A stretch of 64,000 bases of DNA from Wyeomyia smithii. Lineage: Eukaryota > Arthropoda > Insecta > Diptera > Culicidae. Positions 47,780-59,230 of this stretch are shown here, in pieces. Numbering within the stretch: the first letter of the stretch is position 1; each line of letters starts with the position of its first letter. The DNA lies in contig NC_073695.1 in the NCBI RefSeq assembly GCF_029784165.1, forward strand, positions 161,377,622-161,441,621, in the 5' to 3' direction. The notes beneath the pieces were generated by a model that made no database searches, was not told where the DNA came from, and saw nothing but the letters and a program-made list of their open reading frames with translations. Both the position numbers and the translations under genes were made by a program.

Positions 47780-47885
47780 TCTTATATAAGTTCGGTGGAT
47801 CATGTTCGGTGGATCATGTCTCTCAGAAAGAAGAGACTTCTTATATGTTCGGTGGATCATGTCTCTCAGAAAGAAGTGATGATTC
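47780..47885 (+). repeat. direct repeat ttcggtggatcatgtctctc
   Basis: ttcggtggatcatgt occurs at about 47792, 47808 and 47850, the last two followed by ctctcagaaagaag. Local tandem duplication within presumed LOA 3' sequence. Confidence 0.8.
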
Positions 47886-48029
47886 ATGTGTCTCTAAAAA
47901 GATCAATAAAAAAAAGAAGAAAAAGAACAGAATTAGTGTAAAATTTTTTGAGGGTGGTTGTGTTGGAAAAAAAATAAAAAGAAAAAGCAAGGGGATAATC
48001 AAATTCGATACTTGATATCTCTCAAAAAG

Positions 48030-48558
48030 TCATAAATAGGTATTACAAGCGCGGCCAGCAAGCGCATCCCGTACTTGCATTGTAAACGTCTCTTTCCGTT
48101 TCCGGAGAGAATCAATAAGCTTGGTCCTTGCTCTGTGGTACTTAGGGCATATGAAGACTATGCGGTCAATATCTTCGTACCATCCACATTTGCACAGATT
48201 GCTATCGACTAAGTTTATTCGATAGTGGTGTGCATTTGCAATATAGTGATTGGACATTTGGCGTGAAATAACTCGAATGAAATCACGAGTTAAATCTAAC
48301 CCTTTGAACCAAGCTTTTGTAGACACTTTGGGCAAGATCGAGTGCATCCATCGCCCAAGGTCGTCTTTATCCCATTTTTCCTGCCAGTTTGCCAGGGCCA
48401 GTTGTCGAGACAGGTGAAAATACTCGGTATAGGTGATCGGTCTATCAAATATATCTCCTTCCATGGCACCCCTTTTCGCTAATAAATGGCACCCCTTTTC
48501 GCTAATAATCTAATAAATGAGAGGGGACCCACACAAAGCAGATAATGAAAGACCGATC
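48030..48558 (-). pseudogene. LOA-type ORF2 C-terminal part
   Basis: The minus strand reads VDRSFIICFVWVPSH, then a lesion, LAKRGAMEGDIFDRPITY, HSILPKVSTKAWFKGLDLTR and a Cys/His cluster (CKCGWYEDIDRIVFIC). These parallel the C-terminus of the + strand element (KVSTKAWFKGLDVGRDF, CVCGDGYHDIEHVVWSC). The reading frame continues across the inserted block into the RNase H at 56483 (see findings). Confidence 0.8.
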
Positions 48559-48567
48559 AACCAGCAC

Positions 48568-48695
48568 TAGCATTGGGCGATACGACGGAGAGTATCGATA
48601 TTTCAGTATCGATACCCGAGAAACCAGAAATATCGAGATACCCAAAATATCGGTCAAAAAGTATCGACACCAGAAGTATCGATACAATAGCTGAG
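48568..48695. mobile_element. hAT-like terminus with ATCGATA repeats
   Basis: tagcattgggcgatacgacg followed by many tatcgata / atcgagata words (48588-48690). It resembles the subterminal clusters of the element at 30405-34507 but has a different terminus. The matching right end was not found. Confidence 0.45.
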
Positions 48696-48749
48696 ATCAT
48701 TTTTTGAATTTTTGATATCTACATTTACTGAAAACCAGTAATCGATTCA

Positions 48750-49330
48750 GTGATTCGCGAAAATACAGCAAAACTATTTGCTGAACAGAAAACAATAAAT
48801 GAATGTTTGCTGGAATCCAGCAAAAGAATTGATATGGCAAAAAATTTACGTCAAGCTGTCATTAGTAAAACGCGCCAAATCGCTGTGCAGCTGGTACGGG
48901 ATCATCGCTAAGCCCCTGATAGCGAATATGGGACCATAGCTAAGTCCTTGTTGGGCTAGATGAACTTAAAAGTTTAAATGATAATCATACATCTCTAGTT
49001 CAACAGTAATTTGCCTATGGTCCGATGGGCGGATGGAATCTGGTGCCTGACGGAAACATGGTTCCCTTGAACTAACTGGTTAACCAGCAAATTGATTTAT
49101 GCTTTGCTGAATGAACAGCAAATTGTCATAGCTGACAACCAGCAAGTTGTATTTTGTTTCACTGAACATGCAGCAAACGACCTGTCACTTTCATGCAATT
49201 GAGCATTACTGAATAATTAGCAAATTTCATTTTGCTGAACAGATTGCTGAAAGCACAGCACACCAAAAATCAGCAAAATTTTGGTGGTTTTTAGCAATAA
49301 AAATTTGGTGTGCCGACTTTTTGTTGTTTT
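48750..49330. repeat. cluster of CAGCAAA words
   Basis: cagcaaa or close variants (cagcaag, tagcaaa, and complement tttgctg) occur at least a dozen times, for example near 48768, 48775, 48820, 49084, 49118, 49142, 49190, 49240 and 49275. The cluster ends in caaaaatttggtgtgcc. Probably subterminal repeats of a non-autonomous DNA transposon. Confidence 0.5.
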
Positions 49331-50220
49331 TCTGCTATCTATCCGCATTCTCTAGAGCAGCGTGAATCGTATGACTTCACAAACAAATACATACAGGTAA
49401 TGCAGAAATTCTGAGCTTTGGCAAACAAATGAATTAAACAACTTGTATGTTCAAGATTTGTATTCACTGGCCCAATGGGCTGTGAAGCTCCCGTCTTATT
49501 TGTATAAATTATTGACACACTTCTATATTAATTGATGAGGAAGTTGATGACATAAAAAGTTAGATATGTCAGCGAAAATAGTAAAGATAGTGAAGTCTAC
49601 CGCTGATTTTATCTAACTAATTAATATTGCAATTTTATTTTTCACTTGTACTCTAACTTGTGTCGACGGAAAGCATGAGTTAGTTTCCGCTTGCCAATAT
49701 TCGATCTGAACAGTGTAACCAGAAAACTTATATTTGTTTTTGAAATACAGTCAAATTTCGCTCGTTGGGCTATGTTTAGTTGGGCTACGTTTAAGTTGGG
49801 CTCCCGCTCGTTGGGTTATAGCCCAACTAAATCGAAGCCAAACATCATTTCTGATAACGTTGGATTTCGCTTGAGGGGTTTGTGGATGCATTTTAACGCA
49901 GAAAGTAGAATTAATTCAAATAAAAACTAATGAAGCTGAGTATAAATGTTAAAAAACAATTTTTTAATCAATTGTCAGAGACACAATATAAGTTTTGTGG
50001 CTTAATAATGCAACGTAGAGCTATGCCTATTTTTGAAAGTATTTGAGAACACGTTATTATTGAGCACTCCTTTTTGGCTTTAAATGTGTGGCTTAAGTAA
50101 AACAAATTTCGAATTTGGCCCTATGCTGCGCTTGGCTCAGATTTTGACAGTTCGTTTGGCTCACAACATTCTCTCTATCTATTTCTCCATCTAAGTTTTG
50201 CTAGTGCAAATAGACTTGTG
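49331..50220. other. unassigned sequence
   Basis: Contains short repeats of cgttgggcta / gttgggct (49758-49830). No gene recognised. Confidence 0.4.
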
Positions 50221-51139
50221 CAATATTTATACTGACAGTGGCAGCTTTTCAGTGGTTCCAGCTCGTATCAACTAGCTGGCATCTCTATCCGATTTGCTTT
50301 GCTTTATCGCAGCAAACATCGCAGCGGTTCTACGATGTGTGGGCTCCACTGACACTGACAGACAGCGATACCGATACAATATCGCCCATTGCTAACTTCT
50401 ACATTCGTTGTTTTGCTTTCGTTTCGATTAGACGCAAATTGTTTATCTCCGTTTGAGTTCGCAAAATAACAATACACGAGTTATCGTACGGGTGTTTTTT
50501 TTGTCGATTAGTTCTTGTGTTGCGCGATAACAATAGCCTGTTGTATATCGGCAGAAACATCTGCACACTGGTAGGGGCAGGCTACCCCGCCAGTGATTCG
50601 ATACGCAGCTGATATATCAGCAAGAATAATTCTCCCGCACCGCTGTTACCCCGCTAGCAGCACGGACCACCATACGATCGAGCGAGTGGAAGTCAACTAC
50701 AAGTGGCATCTACAAGGTCGCGTGTAAGATACGGCCACTGTGTCACAACACGAAGCTGGATCGTCATTGTTTGTTCTGCGGAGACACTCGATTAATCCAA
50801 CTATCAGCCGTGAGGTCGTGACTTAGACGTTCGGTGAAGTATTACCTTTAGAATTTTTACTATTATTATCAATATTATCACTATGTTATAATATTATTAT
50901 TAATATTATTATTGATATTATTATTATTGTTATTATTATTATTATTACTACAATTATTATTATTATTACTATTGTTATTTGTATTAGTATTACTGTCTTT
51001 CTTTTAATTTGATCCATTGTAGATTGAAAAATTGTTTTTAAAATTTAATATCAACTACTTGAACAACCCCCCCCCCCCCCCCAACACCAATTTGGAATAT
51101 TTATCGTTTGTGTGCGGTAGAGCGTAACGCTCCCGCAAA
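50221..51139 (+). other. probable 5' UTR of the LOA element
   Basis: Non-coding, moderately GC-rich sequence (50520-50850) directly upstream of the gag ORF. It includes an ATT-rich microsatellite (50866-51000) and a run of about 16 C (51067-51082). Assignment to the 5' UTR is by position only. Confidence 0.4.
50866..51000. repeat. (ATT)n-rich imperfect microsatellite
   Basis: Mostly attattatt with occasional actatt and aatatt interruptions. Confidence 0.9.
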
Positions 51140-51300
51140 ATGGACGACATGCAGGTGCAACTTTTCCTGGATGTGTAAACAAACGGGGAAGAAATTGAAA
51201 TTTCTCCCATCAGGTCACCCCTACCTTCCCCTGTGCTCTCCCTTTGCCAAGTCATGTACCAAGAGTACCGGAAGTACGGGTAAAAGCTTAGGTCCCTACG

Positions 51301-52506
51301 TTGTTTTTTCCGGCCCATAAAGAAGCTATTATTCAAATTGGCAAAGACCTGGCAAAACATTTTTCGGCCGTAACCGAGATTACGAAGGTAAGGCCGAACA
51401 AACTGCGAGTTGTCGTGAGTAGCTTGAAGCAAGCAAACGAAATTGCTGGCTACAAGCTCTTCACGAGAGAGTATCGCGTGTACATCCCTGCCAAGGATGT
51501 AGAAATCGACGGTGTGGTTACCGAGGGGAACCTCACTGTCGATGACATTTTGCGTCATGGAGTTGGCTGTTTTAAAAACCCCTTGATGCAAAGTGTAAAG
51601 ATACTGGATTGCAAGCAATTGCATTCAGTATCCATCGAAGAAGGGAAGAAGAAATTTCTCTCTTCGGATTCCTTCCGAGTAACATTCGCCGGATCCGCGC
51701 TGCCGAACTACGTCCGCTTGGACAGGGTTCGTCTACCTGTACGCCTGTTCGTACCGCGGGTCATGCATTGCCAAAACTGTAAGCAGTTAGGTCACACAGC
51801 CACCTACTGCTGCAACAAGGCACGCTGTAGCAAGTGCGGAGGCAATCATGCTGAGAACGCTTGCAGTGGGGACACTGAAAAGTGTCTTTATTGCGAGGGA
51901 ACTCGGCATGACCTTCCGGCATGTCCCGCGTACGAACAGCGCGAGGAAAAAATTAAGCGTTCCCTCAAGGAACGATCAAAGCGCTCTTTTGCAGAAATGC
52001 TTAAGAGGGCTGAGCCACCCTCGGCAGGAAACATCTTTTCCTTCTTGCCAACTGATGAGGGTACATCTGACGATCCCGTCGAAGGGTGTTCCTATGCCTT
52101 GCCAGAGGGATCTAGGAAGAGGAGAATGCTCAACTCTCCTAATCTCTCTCGCAAAGGTCGTAAGATAACCCCTAGCGGAATGACCAATAACACAACACAA
52201 AAAGGAAGCGGTGAAGAAAAACCGAAGCAAGTACCCCCCGGTTTTAATTTCAAATCAAACCAGCAGTACCCACCGCTTCCTGGGGCACCAAAAACCCCTC
52301 GTGCACCCATTTCTCGATCAGAAGACATAAAAGAAACAGGGTTCATAAAATTCTCTGATATTGTGGACTGGATATTTAAAACATTAAACATACCAGATCC
52401 CCTTCAAAACATTCTTCTTGCCTTTCTTCCTACAGTGAAAACCTTTTTGAAGCAACTCACAGCAATTTGGCCCCTCATTTCAGCTATCGTATCTTTCGAT
52501 GACTAA
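51301..52506 (+). CDS. LOA gag-like ORF1 with zinc knuckles
   Basis: A 401-codon open frame without an ATG at its start (FFPAHKEAIIQIGKDLAKHF). The N-terminal part is probably in another frame upstream (YVVFSGP near 51300). Conserved blocks are KVRPNKLRVVVSSLKQANEI and LFTREYRVYIPAKDVEIDGV. Three Cys/His knuckles follow at roughly residues 158-208 (CQNCKQLGHTATYCC, CSKCGGNHAENAC, CLYCEGTRHDLPAC), then a basic region (LKERSKRSFAEMLKRA) and a hydrophobic C-terminus. The stop overlaps the ORF2 ATG by 8 bp (atgactaa), suggesting coupled translation. Gag packages the element RNA. This copy has lost a clean start. Confidence 0.8.
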   Translation: MFFPAHKEAIIQIGKDLAKHFSAVTEITKVRPNKLRVVVSSLKQANEIAGYKLFTREYRVYIPAKDVEIDGVVTEGNLTVDDILRHGVGCFKNPLMQSVKILDCKQLHSVSIEEGKKKFLSSDSFRVTFAGSALPNYVRLDRVRLPVRLFVPRVMHCQNCKQLGHTATYCCNKARCSKCGGNHAENACSGDTEKCLYCEGTRHDLPACPAYEQREEKIKRSLKERSKRSFAEMLKRAEPPSAGNIFSFLPTDEGTSDDPVEGCSYALPEGSRKRRMLNSPNLSRKGRKITPSGMTNNTTQKGSGEEKPKQVPPGFNFKSNQQYPPLPGAPKTPRAPISRSEDIKETGFIKFSDIVDWIFKTLNIPDPLQNILLAFLPTVKTFLKQLTAIWPLISAIVSFDD

Positions 52507-55500
52507 TACGTTGAAAGAGGTTAGGAATTTTGTCACTGGGCTACAGTGGAACTGCAGAAGTATCATCCCCAAATTTGATTTATTTTCACATATGATAAAC
52601 ACATACATTTGTGATGCGTTCGCGCTCTGTGAAACTTTTCTCAATTCAAATGACCAACTCAATTTCCACGATTTTAACATTATTCGTCGAGATCGAGACT
52701 CACACGGTGGAGGGGTACTTTTAGGGATTAAAAAGTGCTATTCCTTCTTCCGAATCGACCTCCCCTCGATCTCGAATATTGAAGTTGTTGTCATTCAAAC
52801 GAATATGAATGGAAAAGACCTTTGCCTTGTTTCGCTATATATTCTCCCATCCGCGCGGATTGAACAGAAGCAACTCCTTGATATAGCAGAATTGCTTCCC
52901 GCACCTTTTTTGATTTTGGGAGATTTTAACTCTCACTGTTCGCTATGGGGGTCGTTGTACGACGACAACCGATCTTCTTTAATCTGTAACTTGATCGACG
53001 ACTTATGACACTACGACAATATGACACTTTTGAATACTGGGGAAGCGACACGTGAACCTAATCCTCCTGCACGTGAAAGCGTGCTTGACCTATCCCTCTG
53101 CTTGACATCACTAGCCTTAGATTGCCAGTGGAAAGTAATCAACGATCCCCACGGTAGTGATCATCTTCCAATCGTTATATCAATTGCTAGTGGTTCAACT
53201 CCCCCGAACCCAATCAATATTTCCTACGACCTTACACGTAATATTGATTGTAAGTGTTATGAGTCTATTATAGCGCAATCTATCGAGACTCACGAGGAAC
53301 TTCCTCCGGAGGAAGAATACGCGTTCTTAGCTGGCTTGATAATCGACGCTGCGACTCAAGCTCAGACGAAACCGATACCCGATGTAACGATTAGACAGCG
53401 CCCTCCCAACAAATGGTGGGGCAAAGAGTGCTCTGAGCTGTACGCGCGAAGGTCCGCGGCGTATAAGGACTACCGGGAGTACGGCACTGTCAACCTGCTT
53501 CGAAAGTACGAGGCACTGGGCAGGCAGATGAAGAGCTTAGTAAAGGCGAAAAAACGCGGGTACTGGCGGCGGTTCGTAAACGCGTTGTCGAGGGAAACAG
53601 CGATGAGCACTCTTTGGGATACCGCCAGGCGCATGCGGAACCGTGACGTTTCGAATGAGAGTGAGGAGTATTCAGATCGCTGGATACTCGATTTTGCCAA
53701 AAAGGTCTGTCCGGACTCTGTACCGGAACAGAAAACCTTTCGCGACGCGTTTAAAGTAACTACGGAAGAGCCTCCATTTTCGATGTTGGAATTTTCAATG
53801 GCTCTCCTGTCGTGCAACAATAAGGCACCAGGGTTAGATAGAATAAAATTCAACCTGTTGAAGAATCTACCCGATTCTGCAAAAAGACGCTTGTTGAATT
53901 TGTTCAACAAGTTTCTTGAGCTAAATATTGATCCGCATGACTGGAGGAAGGTAGAAGTCATTGCTATTCGGAAACCCGGGAAACCTGCCTCTGATCACAA
54001 TTCATATAGGCCGATTGCGATGCTCTCTTGCCTCCGGAAATTAATGGAGAAAATGATCCTCTTACGGTTAGACAAATGGGTCGAAACAAACGGGTTACTT
54101 TCAGATACTCAATTTGGCTTCCGCCGGGGCAAAGGAACGAACGATTGCCTAGCGTTGCTTTCTACTGAAATTCAACTTGCCTTTACTCGAAAAAAGCAAA
54201 TGGCTTCTGCATTCTTAGACATTAAGGGGGCTTTTGACTCTGTCTCTGTAGAAGTTTTAAGCGCGAAACTTCATTCGCAGGGACTTTCACCAAATTTGAA
54301 TAACTTTTTGCTCAATTTGTTGTCAGAAAAGCATATGTATTTCTCACATGGCGATTCGACAACTTCCCGAATTAGTTACATGGGCCTTCCCCAGGGCTCA
54401 TGTTTAAGTCCTCTCTTATATAATTTTTACGTCAATGACATCGATGAATGTCTTGCAAATTCATGCACGCTAAGGCAACTTGCAGACGATAGCGTTGTGT
54501 CCATTACTGGTAGCGAGGCTAGCGATCTGCTAGGACCATTGCAAGATACCTTAGACAATTTGTCTGAATGGGCTCTTAAGCTGAGTATCGAATTCTCTCC
54601 GGGCAAAACTGAGCTGGTCGTTTTTTCTAGGAAGCATAACCCAGCTCAGCTGCAGCTCCTACTTACGGGTAAAACGATCTCTCAGGTTTTAGTCGCTAAA
54701 TATCTCGGGGTCTGGTTCGACTCTAAATGCACCTGGGCTTGTCATATTAGGTATCTGACACAAAAATGCCAACAGAGGATTAATTTTCTTCGTACGATTA
54801 CCAGAACTTGGTGGGGTGCACACCCAGGAGACCTTCTAAGGTTATACCAAACAACGATATTGTCAGTTCTTGAGTACGGCTGTTTCTGCTTTCGCTCCGC
54901 CGCGAACACGCACATTATAAAATTAGAGAGAATACAATATCGTTGTTTGCGTATTGCCTTGGGTTGCATGCAGTCGACCCATACGATGAGTCTTAAAGTG
55001 TTAGCGGGTATTCTTCCGTTGAAACATCGTTTTTGGAATCTCTCTTACCGGTTGTTATGAACCCATTAGTAATTGAAAATTTCGAGAGGTTGGTCGACCT
55101 ACAATCTCAATCCAGATTTATGACTTTATATTTTGACTATATGGCTCAAGATATTAATCCTTCTTCATACGATTCCTCCAATGTCGCATTTCTAGATACT
55201 TCTAATAATGCTATATTCTTCGACACCACCATGAAACAAGACATTTCTGGTATCCCGGATCAATTGCGACCTCAAAAGATCCCTAAGATTTTTTCCAATA
55301 AGTTCAAACATGTTAGTTTTGATAAAAGGTTTTACACTGACGGATCTAATCTAGATGAATCCACTGGCTTCGGTGTTTTCCACGAAAATTTTACCGCCTC
55401 CTGCAAACTCGATGCTCCTGCTTCCGTGTACGTCGCAGAACTTGCTGCTATTTAGTACTCTCTTGGAATCATCGAAACCCTACCCATAGACCACTACTTC

Positions 55501-56158
55501 ATCTTCACAGATAGTCTCAGTGCCATTGAAGCTCTGCGATCGATGAAGCCTGTGAAGCACACCCCGTGTTTCCTGGGGAAAATACGGCGGTTTTTAAGTG
55601 CTTTAACAGATAAAAATTACCGGGTTACCTTGCTCGATTCCGGGTAATGAAAAGGCTGACTCTTTAGCTAAGGTGGGTGCTATTGATGGCGATATTTATG
55701 AAAGACCAATTGCTTATGATGAATTTTATAGAATTTTGCGTCAGAGAACACTCAACAGTTGGCAATCATCATGGAACTCAGATGAACTGGGACGGTGGCT
55801 ACATTCCATTTTTCCTAAGGTATCGACGAAAGCATGGTTCAAGGGGTTGGATGTCGGTCGGGACTTCATTCGCTTGATGTCCAGACTTATGTCCAATCAA
55901 CACACGTTAATCACGCATCTCTTTCGTATAGGACTTGTAGACAGTAATCACTGCGTTTGTGGCGATGGCTACCATGACATCGAGCATGTTGTTTGGTCGT
56001 GTGCCGAATTCTGTGATGTTAGGTCCGAGCTTATAGATTCCCTCCGGGCCCGAGGAAAACAACCGAACGTTCCCGTTAGAGACATTCTGGGAAGCGGTGA
56101 TCTTCAGTACATGACACAACTGTACTGTTATTTGAAAAAGACTGACATTAGAATTTAA
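52499..56158 (+). pseudogene. LOA ORF2: endonuclease, RT, RNase H
   Basis: Endonuclease: LQWNCRSI, CETFL, FLILGDFNSHCSLWGS and HGSDHLPIVIS. An in-frame TGA interrupts it at 53006. RT: NNKAPGLDRIKFNLLK, SYRPIAMLSCLRKLMEKMIL, AFLDIKGAFDSVSVEV, GLPQGSCLSPLLYNFYVNDI and RQLADDSVVSI; the two Asp of the catalytic box are intact, with Leu-Ala before them. A frameshift near 55055 precedes the connection domain. RNase H: RFYTDGSNLDESTGFGVF and YVAELAAI, then TAG at 55453, FTDSLSAIEALRS, a deletion and frameshift near 55640, and GNEKADSLAK. The C-terminus has KVSTKAWFKGLDVGRDF and a CCHC-like cluster. Two nonsense codons and two frameshifts disable it. Confidence 0.85.
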
Positions 56159-57682
56159 TATTCTTTTGTCTATTTGTCAGAATACCCGTATACGACGCTG
56201 GAGACACGAACACGAAGAGCCTAAATCTATGTTGAAGAAACAAAAAAGAACACCAGTCGAAACACAAATAGATCGTATATCTTAATTAGTTTTAAGCAAG
56301 AGTTGTATCTCCCCTCCTCTCACCTTAAATCCCCACTAGCTCGTAGTCAGCCGCGAGAATAAAAAAAGGGCCTCCCTCTTTTCCCTGCTAACGTAGAATT
56401 AATACGAATTGTACTTGGCTCAGTAAAACAGAAAATGTATCGTGCCGTGTCAAATAAACTAATTTTAAACCAAACCAGCACTTCTAATATCCGTCTAATT
56501 TCCGGAAGGAAATAGGACGGGTGCTTGACCGGTTTATTCGATCGGAGAGCTTCGATAGAACAGAGGCTGTCCGAAAAGCTGAAATAATTGCCCGGTGTCT
56601 TGAGCTCGATAATTCGTAGCTAATTGTGTATGGCAGCTATTTCAGCTACATATATTGAACAAGGCTGTGTCAGTTTGGGGGATATGCGATGATCCGTGTT
56701 GAAAACCGCTATATCCGGAATGTCAATCCATTACAGATCCATCCGTGAAAAAGGAATTTTGTTCTGGGAGGTGGCCGAATTTTGCCGAAAATATTAACCC
56801 TCTAGTGCCCAAGTTAATTTTCGGACGGACTTCGAAAAAATCACTATGGAACTTCATGAACATTTTTTAAGTATTGGTTGAAGCTTTTTAGAGGGTTCAC
56901 TGAAGACCGTCTAAAGGCGGCACTGGGCACTAGAGAGTTAATGGCACAACTGTTGGTTTGATGTGTTCGGGGATTCCATGGATTTCTTGTTTCATCGTCA
57001 CATCAAATACAACAGAAGAACTGTTGAGCGATGTTTAAATCTCACGGTATGGAGCAACAACCGAGGAGACATCTCCATAGACATGAACCGCTGGTATACT
57101 GACATACAGGGTTTCTGAACAACTTCCAAATATTTCTCATAGTTCGCGATTAGCATTGAATTTGATATCTCCGATCTGATGAGGAAACGAAGAGCCAGCT
57201 CGAAAAGCCTCTCTTTGAGTGGTAGTACTCCCGCAATGAACTCTAGAGACATGGTATGTGTCGATTGCATGCAGCCTAGAGCGATACGCAAACAACGGTA
57301 TTGTATCCTCTCTAGCTTCAGCTTGTGTGAAGCTGCGACACCTCTGAAACATATGCTGCCGTATTCTATTACGGGCAGAATCGGGGTTTGATAGAGTCGT
57401 ATCAAATCCTCTGGATGGGCTCCCCATGATGTTCCTGTTACCATTCAAAGAAAATTGATCCTTGGTTGGCATCTTTGTTTCGGGTAATTGACATGTTTTT
57501 CCCATGTGCACTTAGAGTCATACCATACTCCGAGATATTTAAAGCTAGGTAACTGAGTGATGGGTCTTCCGGACAGATCTAGCTCCAAACGGTGAGGTGG
57601 TCGCTTTTTTGAAAAGACTACCATCTCCGTTTTTTCAAGCGAGAACTCAACTTCAAGACAACTTGCCCAACGAGTCAGCCCA

Positions 57683-57771
57683 AGTAACAAAACTGGTTTT
57701 GTCGAAGTTTTGTAGCGCTTTTTTGGCTGTATTAGGCGCTAAAAAACTTTGATAAAACCATTATTGTTACT
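57683..57771. mobile_element. 89-bp MITE
   Basis: Termini agtaacaaaactggttttgt and complement (aaaaccattattgttact), with inner gaagttttgtagcgc / gcgctaaaaaacttt arms around a short loop. It interrupts the RT between the LDNL and WA codons of the minus-strand LOA. Confidence 0.75.
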
Positions 57772-58279
57772 AGGGAGATTATCTAGCGTATTTTGCAGGG
57801 TGTTTTTCATATCTACAGCCAGAGATGCCGTGACTGATACTACGCAGTCGTCAGCTAACTGGCGCATTGTGCAGTCGTCCGTCAAGCATGTGTCGATGTC
57901 ACTGATGTAAAAGTTGTACAACAGCGGGCTCAGCTAGCTTGTTCGTGTTATTATTGAAGGACCGTGGTTGAAAAGTAAATGCTTTTCAGACAGCAGGTTG
58001 ATGAAAAAGTTTGTCAATATAGGAGAGAATCCTCTTTGAAGCAGTTTCTCGGAAAGAATTTCGATTGAAACTGAATCAAATGCGCCTGTGATATCCAGGA
58101 AAACCGAAGTCATTTGTTGTTTGCTGCCAAGAGCCATTTCCGCTTCTGTGGCTAGCAATGCCAGGCAATCGTTAGAGCCCTTGCCCCTACGAAGCCGAAC
58201 TGGGTCTCTGATAGTTGGTTAGTTATTTCTGCCCAGTTGTCAAGTCTACGCAAGATCTTTTGTTCAAGCAATTTGCGTA

Positions 58280-59230
58280 GGGGAATTGTGGGTAAAATGA
58301 ACAGGGGTGGTAAAATGGACACCCATTTAAATCTCGACTATTACGTTGAAAAATAGTACAAACTTCATTGGTACCTTATCTTAGAGGCACTAGAAGTTAT
58401 TTGAGACAAAGTATACGACATGATACAGTCAAACAGTCAAAATAATAAACAAAAACAAAAAACACGTGTACATTCGTGGTGGTGATGTTATTTTTGGCCT
58501 ACAAAAAATAAGATTTTTTCTAGTGTAAAACAGTATTTTACAACGATGTTTCTGCAAATATCTGGACTCAGACTACTAACCAGCAGGAATCATCAGAGGT
58601 TAGTAATTGTTTTTATGATTTTCTCGATATATTTAGGTATTTTCAATAATATGTATGTGCAGGTAAAATGGACAGCCCATGATGATGGGGAAAAAATTTG
58701 TTAATTTCCATTGAAAAATCTAGATGCTTCGTATTTATATCAGAAAAACGCAAAGGTAAACTTGGACCGATGAACAGATGACCGCCGCTAAACGTACCGT
58801 TAAATGCGGAATGTCCGTAAAAAAAAGCTTCCGCCATTTCTCAGTTTCTTGCGGATAAGGTCATATATTGTTATTAATTCTACGGCAAACGATGGAAATT
58901 GAACTGTTGGTGAATGCATAAGTGTATCACGTGCTATGGAACAACATTTTACTATCTGTGAAGGGATAATTAATGTTCACGCCCAAGGTGTTCATATTAC
59001 CACCTCCATATGTTCATTTTACCCACATGTGTCTTTTTTACCCCCAGAAAACTGCTTTCGAAAATGCTCATGAAAACTACGAAAAATACTATATTTGAGT
59101 ACTTCTTCTTATCTTTTGTATTAACCATTAGTGGCTCAGTTAATGTGCGCTATCGACTCATAGTTGTAGTGTTAAACTGTGGAGGAAATTGGAAAATGGC
59201 TTAGGGTGTCCATTTTATCACCCCTTCCCC
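58280..59230. mobile_element. 951-bp element with TA duplication and GTAAAATG repeats
   Basis: Inverted ends gggg-aattgtgggtaaaatg and complement cattttatcaccccttcccc, each flanked by TA (58278-58279 and 59231-59232). Removal restores the RT codons for AMLSC-I-RKLLEQKIL, as in the + element (AMLSCLRKLMEKMIL). The word gtaaaatg recurs near both ends (58292, 58309 and 58664; inverted near 59016 and 59210). TA duplication fits Tc1/mariner-type MITEs. No transposase. Confidence 0.85.

Larger units (their letters stand above)
51140..56472 (+). mobile_element. LOA-type non-LTR retrotransposon, near full length, defective
   Basis: Gag ORF1, then ORF2 with endonuclease, RT and RNase H, then a 3' UTR ending near aactaattttaaaccaa. 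This is the order seen in the RNase H-bearing LOA/I group of mosquitoes (for example Lian or Loner; I cannot decide which). The 10-bp word aaccagcact follows its 3' end (56473-56482) and also occurs at 48559-48568. Confidence 0.8.
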
